From: an uncultured Methanobacterium sp. | GTDB taxonomy: Archaea; Methanobacteriota; Methanobacteria; Methanobacteriales; Methanobacteriaceae | Assembly: GCF_963665055.1 (NCBI RefSeq) | Contig: NZ_OY762015.1 | Location: 1,694,501 to 1,758,500 of the forward strand | Length of the DNA: 64,000 nt | Direction: 5' to 3' | Notes under the pieces: generated by a model | The model's input: the letters and a program-made list of their open reading frames with translations, nothing else | Databases searched by the model: none | Told to the model about the DNA's origin: nothing | Position numbers and translations under genes: made by a program | Part shown: piece by piece, positions 60,062 to 64,000 of the stretch | How the letters are laid out: every line of letters begins with the position of its first letter | Position numbering within the stretch: the first letter of the stretch is position 1

Positions 60062-62368
60062 ATGCAGATAGATAATTTTTTCCAGATGAATGATTGGGAA
60101 ATGAAAAAATTTCTCAAGGTTATCTCTATTTTACAGCTTCTATTTCTAGGATTAATCGCTATGGATGTTTTAGGTTTAAAAATCCCCGTTTTACGGGAGT
60201 TAATACCATTGATCTACCTTTTGATTGTCCCAGGTATTTTAATCATTAGAATATTAAGAATGCACAAATTAGGATCGGTTCAAACACTTCTATTTACTGT
60301 AGGACTGAGTATTACCAGTCTGATGTTGTTGGGTTTTTTATTAAACCAGGTGGGTCCCCTCATAGGGATTGCTAACCCCATATCCCTAATTCCCTTAATA
60401 ACAACCATAAGTTTATTTGTGATTATTTTGTCGGTGATATGCTATCAAAAGGATAAAGATTATGCTAACCCAGATTATATCAACAGTAATGAATTATTAT
60501 CTCCTCCTACATTAGCAGTGCTGTTACTTCCACTTTTAGTAATTTTTGGAACTTATTTAATGAATTCATATGGGATTAATATCCTGTTAGTATTGTTTAT
60601 TCTGATTTTAGCTTTGATAGTAATTTTATTTGCCTATGATAAGATCCCAAGAAAACTGTATCCTCTAATCGTATTTGTCATGTCTGTCAGTATTTTACTT
60701 CACACCTCCCTGATTTCTAACTACATTTCAGGATGGGATATACAGAATGAGTATTATCTAGCTAACATGGTAATTACTAATTCACACTGGGTGTCCGAAT
60801 TTAATTTCGTGGTTAATTCCATGCTGAGCGTGACAATCCTACCCCCAATACTCTCAATTATCCTAAAAATAGATTTAAATTGGATATTTAAGATTATTTA
60901 CCCTGCATTATATGCATTAGTACCTTTAGGATTGTATAATCTATTTAAAAAACAAACTAATTATAAAATAGCATTTTTATCCACCTTCATTTTCATATCC
61001 TTTTTTGCATTTTATATGGAGATGATCTCACTGGCCAGACAGGAGATTGGTGAAATCTTTTTAGTCCTGTTGTTAATGGTGATGATAAGTGAAGAAATTG
61101 ATTACCTGCGTAGATCTATTCTTTTCATAATTTTTGGGGTTGCACTGGCATTATCTCATTATGGACTTGCTTATTTCTTCATGTTCTCAGTGATGATGGT
61201 GTACATTTTGATGTGGGTAATGAAATATCCCAAAATTCAGAATTTTGTTAATTACTTTTTCAACCTGATCTTCAAGAAAAAAATTAAATTTTATACAAAA
61301 AAGGATTATACGGAAAATAAAATTCTAAACTTAACCTTTGTGGTGTTCTTTTTTGTTTGCGCCATGACCTGGTACATGTTCACTTCTGCCTCCAATGCAT
61401 TCAATACCTTACTGTACATCCTATTTTTAATGGTAAAAACTGGAATAGCAGCCATAATGGATCCCTCTTTCGTGCAGAGTATTGCAATCCTCCAGGCTTC
61501 ATATACCCCCTTACATTCACTGAGTAAATATATCAATCTATTTGTACAGGTTCTTCTCATGTTAGGTCTACTCTACCTACTTTTGTATAATAAATTTAAA
61601 ATTAAAAAAGAGTATTTAACATTCATGATAGTAAGTGCTATAATCTTGGTTGGATCCCTCGTCTTACCTTACCTCTCCAGTGCATTTAATACTGAGAGAT
61701 TATACCAAATTGTATTGATCTTTTTAGCTCCTGCTATTGTTATTGGTGGTTTAGCATTTCTGAAAATTATACGTAAAATTTTAAATGAAAAATTCAACCT
61801 TGAGATAAAGAATTTTAAAGATAAATCCATCAAAATATTATCGGTATTCTTTATTGTATATTTATTGTTCAATTCAGGATTAATTTATTCATTGGCTAAT
61901 GATGATTCTAACTCCATTGCTTTAAATTCAAGCTTAGACAGCCCAGCTTATAATGATCTGGAAAATAATGGAATGATATGGATAACTGATCATGCTGCAA
62001 ATCTGACCAGGAATTATAAGAATCCCGCTCCCAATGCACTGGGGGATTTAGTTGTGGCTGATGACTATCGAGCCCCAATACTTAATAAGTTTGGAGTTTA
62101 CGGGGCTTCTTTATCTAACTCAACTAACAGCTCCAATTTAACAGTTTTAAACAAAAATTTGACCCAACAATATCCATATAAAGACAATATTTACTTCTTT
62201 TTTGGTACAAATAACATCCTAACCAATTCATTTGTACTATATAAGATGGTAGGTGTTACTAACACTGGCGTGGACTATGTAGATGCAGTATATTTATTCA
62301 ATAATCAAAGTCGAATTTTTGATAATGGAGGCTCCAGAATATACATTAAAAGTAAAACAAGAAAGTGA
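60062..62368 (+). CDS. DUF2206-type polytopic membrane protein
   Basis: A 768-residue membrane protein with about 14 hydrophobic helices (to about 620) and an extracellular C-terminal domain of about 140 residues with several N-glycosylation sequons (NSS, NLT, NST). It resembles DUF2206 proteins and GT-C-type glycosyltransferases that use lipid-linked donors. SGWDIQNEYYLANMV after the fourth or fifth helix may hold the catalytic Asp/Glu. The ATG at 60062 has GGTGGG upstream; the longer frame begins at a TTG. Likely partner of the next gene. Confidence 0.78.
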   Translation: MQIDNFFQMNDWEMKKFLKVISILQLLFLGLIAMDVLGLKIPVLRELIPLIYLLIVPGILIIRILRMHKLGSVQTLLFTVGLSITSLMLLGFLLNQVGPLIGIANPISLIPLITTISLFVIILSVICYQKDKDYANPDYINSNELLSPPTLAVLLLPLLVIFGTYLMNSYGINILLVLFILILALIVILFAYDKIPRKLYPLIVFVMSVSILLHTSLISNYISGWDIQNEYYLANMVITNSHWVSEFNFVVNSMLSVTILPPILSIILKIDLNWIFKIIYPALYALVPLGLYNLFKKQTNYKIAFLSTFIFISFFAFYMEMISLARQEIGEIFLVLLLMVMISEEIDYLRRSILFIIFGVALALSHYGLAYFFMFSVMMVYILMWVMKYPKIQNFVNYFFNLIFKKKIKFYTKKDYTENKILNLTFVVFFFVCAMTWYMFTSASNAFNTLLYILFLMVKTGIAAIMDPSFVQSIAILQASYTPLHSLSKYINLFVQVLLMLGLLYLLLYNKFKIKKEYLTFMIVSAIILVGSLVLPYLSSAFNTERLYQIVLIFLAPAIVIGGLAFLKIIRKILNEKFNLEIKNFKDKSIKILSVFFIVYLLFNSGLIYSLANDDSNSIALNSSLDSPAYNDLENNGMIWITDHAANLTRNYKNPAPNALGDLVVADDYRAPILNKFGVYGASLSNSTNSSNLTVLNKNLTQQYPYKDNIYFFFGTNNILTNSFVLYKMVGVTNTGVDYVDAVYLFNNQSRIFDNGGSRIYIKSKTRK

Positions 62369-62467
62369 TGTGAGGATATTAAACATAAAAGATGTTGTTT
62401 TAGTAAATAAAAATTTATCTGGAGTTTAAAACGTTAATTGTTTATTAAAATTTTAACTGGTGGTTAA

Positions 62468-64000
62468 ATGAATATTACTAAAGATGATTTAAAAAAATTC
62501 ATCTGGCTTGCACCAGCCATAATCGCTTTTTTATTAGCTTTAATTCCCACTTTAAAATATCAGTGGCCTTTAAGCTGGGATGTAATTTATCATGTAGTAT
62601 TAGCAGATGTCTATGCCAGATATGGATTGGTATTTACAAATCCACTCATCAATGTACCCTATGGTGGAAGTATAGGTTACCCACCACTATTCCATCTTTT
62701 AATAGCAGCCCTGGGTATTCTGTTTAAAACTGATTTTTTCCAGATAACCCGGTTTCTTCAGCCCTTCATGGTAATGTTCCTGGTACTATCAGTTACCTAT
62801 GTGGGACGTAAATTTTACGGGAGCATAGCTGGGATATCTGCCGGATTTTTAGTAATATCCAGCTTAATATTGGGCACTCGTCTAATCTATCCATTACCTG
62901 AAAATTTAGCATTAATATTCCTCACCCTATCTATTTATTGTTATTATTATTCCATATCTGAGAAATCATTAAAATATGGAATTCTGGCAGGATTTCTATT
63001 CATAGTCACATTATTGACCCATCAAGCAGTTCCCATAGTTCTAGTATTAGTAATAACCGCATTTACTCTGGTGGAACTCTTTTTATATCGGGATATTCAG
63101 GTTATAAAAAACTACGGGGCTTTCCTTCTTTTACCTGTGCTGTTTTTGGTAGTAGGAGTGATAGTATTATCCGCAACATACCCGGATGTCTTTACTAATC
63201 TTTTAAATAATGGACATATGGAAATAAACCAGATTATCCTCTCTAATTCTCTAAATCAACCCATAAATCTGTTAAGTTATGGGAAACTTGGCATATTAAC
63301 TGGGATATTCGCTTTAATTGGAGCAGTATTCGCCCTTAAAAGGAGACAGAAAAAAGATATTTTCTTATTCACCTGGATTATCCTGGTTTTTTTATTGATT
63401 AATGCCAACTTATTTGGGGTAAATATTTTATCTTTCAGATTACTAACCTACATTTTAATTCCAGTTTCTATTCTGGGAGGGTTTGGTTTAAGCCAGGTTT
63501 ACTATAAACTCAAAGATTACGAGAGATTTTCCTCCCAGAACTTCAGAACCACATTTTTAGTATCAATGTTAGCATTAGCTACATTTAGTGGCTTTATAAT
63601 TATGGAAAATCCGCAGATAGCCTATAATAATGTTGAAAATCAGTATGGAACAATCCAGATCACACCCACTGATTCCATGGTAGATCTGGCCAACTGGTTT
63701 GACAAAAATGGAAATAAAAATAAGTCCGTATTAACTAACAATCCATATGTCGGTACATTCATTACCGCCAAAACAAGCATGCCACTTAGTGGGGATGACT
63801 TTGGAGAGTTCACGAATTCACCTTCATTAAAACAATACTTTAAAGAAATCGGTATTGGTTATGTAGTTTTGGATAAAAGATTATCATTCCAGTCAACTAA
63901 TGGAACGTTTTATAGGGTTAAATATGATGGGGCTATGTATCCTTTATTTTATTACAGCGGGGATATTCATGCCAATCTAGATGAGATATTACCTAACTTT
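62468..64000 (+). CDS. GT-C-like polytopic membrane protein, cut by the window end
   Basis: An open frame of 511 codons without stop from ATG 62468 (GGTTAA upstream, weak). It has about ten hydrophobic helices and a soluble C-terminal part. The loop PLSWDVIYHVVLADVYARYG (about 30-49) with an acidic residue and GYPPLFHLLIAALG are typical of oligosaccharyltransferase- or PMT-like GT-C enzymes. The C-terminal segment resembles that of its upstream neighbour (SVLTNNPYVGTFITAKT, IGYVVLDKRL). It may transfer or polymerise envelope glycans; the protein continues beyond base 64000. Confidence 0.78.
   Translation, partial: MNITKDDLKKFIWLAPAIIAFLLALIPTLKYQWPLSWDVIYHVVLADVYARYGLVFTNPLINVPYGGSIGYPPLFHLLIAALGILFKTDFFQITRFLQPFMVMFLVLSVTYVGRKFYGSIAGISAGFLVISSLILGTRLIYPLPENLALIFLTLSIYCYYYSISEKSLKYGILAGFLFIVTLLTHQAVPIVLVLVITAFTLVELFLYRDIQVIKNYGAFLLLPVLFLVVGVIVLSATYPDVFTNLLNNGHMEINQIILSNSLNQPINLLSYGKLGILTGIFALIGAVFALKRRQKKDIFLFTWIILVFLLINANLFGVNILSFRLLTYILIPVSILGGFGLSQVYYKLKDYERFSSQNFRTTFLVSMLALATFSGFIIMENPQIAYNNVENQYGTIQITPTDSMVDLANWFDKNGNKNKSVLTNNPYVGTFITAKTSMPLSGDDFGEFTNSPSLKQYFKEIGIGYVVLDKRLSFQSTNGTFYRVKYDGAMYPLFYYSGDIHANLDEILPNF

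Overview
The window comes from a hydrogenotrophic methanogenic archaeon of the order Methanobacteriales, most likely genus Methanobacterium. This is inferred from gene content: acetyl-CoA synthase/CO dehydrogenase alpha (cdhA), the YcaO protein that thioamidates McrA, the methanofuran kinase MfnE, a lactaldehyde dehydrogenase of the coenzyme F420 pathway, an A1A0 ATP synthase in the order H-I-K-E-C-F-A-B-D, archaeal TiaS, Pth2 and aEF1B. The DNA is AT-rich, ribosome binding sites are GGAGG/GGTGAT-like, and promoters carry archaeal TATA boxes. No insertion sequence, prophage, integrase, rRNA or CRISPR array was seen.

Layout. 1-1549: 5' part of cdhA (minus). 2-5 kb: platform protein and secretion ATPase of a Tad/Epd-type pilus; a second platform protein and a class III pilin lie at 13.9-15.1 kb. 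5-18 kb: mostly housekeeping and cofactor genes (Cys-rich methyltransferase, TctA-like permease, aEF1B, zinc ribbon, mfnE, pth2, ycaO, M50 protease, HIT protein, M24 peptidase, aldehyde dehydrogenase, tRNA-binding protein). 18-24.4 kb: PRC-barrel protein, nadX, Thg1, JAMM protease, serA, YbjQ-family protein, an unknown possible TIM barrel. 24.5-27.7 kb: two paralogous small membrane proteins around a winged-helix regulator, then a MacB-like ABC exporter. 28.2-30.5 kb: an archaeal HTH regulator divergent from tiaS with abutting Shine-Dalgarno sites.

30.6-35.0 kb holds four co-directional genes: MmgE/PrpD dehydratase, unknown possible TIM barrel, fumarase-alpha-like hydratase, citryl-CoA-lyase/citrate-synthase-like protein. 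Together they resemble a re-invented methylcitrate-type pathway and are the best candidate here for an undescribed metabolic module. 35.1-44.3 kb is the nine-gene ATP synthase operon, with a tenth, coupled DUF22 gene. 44.6-53.5 kb has small unknown and coiled-coil proteins, an ATP-grasp ligase, tRNA-Gln(TTG), a Cas4-like nuclease without CRISPR, a CDF-like membrane protein with winged-helix domains at both ends, and a voltage-gated-type potassium channel. 54.4 kb to the end is a surface-glycan cluster: three glycosyltransferases, a radical SAM enzyme and two large membrane proteins, the last cut by the window edge.

The most unusual structural signal is at gene ends. At least a dozen genes have their last codons and stop codon inside a short tandem duplication, usually with a period near 20 bp (range 11-30). 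Examples are the 2033 platform gene, nadX, the JAMM gene, the winged-helix gene at 25004, the PrpD-like gene, an 11-bp x7 array at 44539 and a 30-bp x4 array at 58574.
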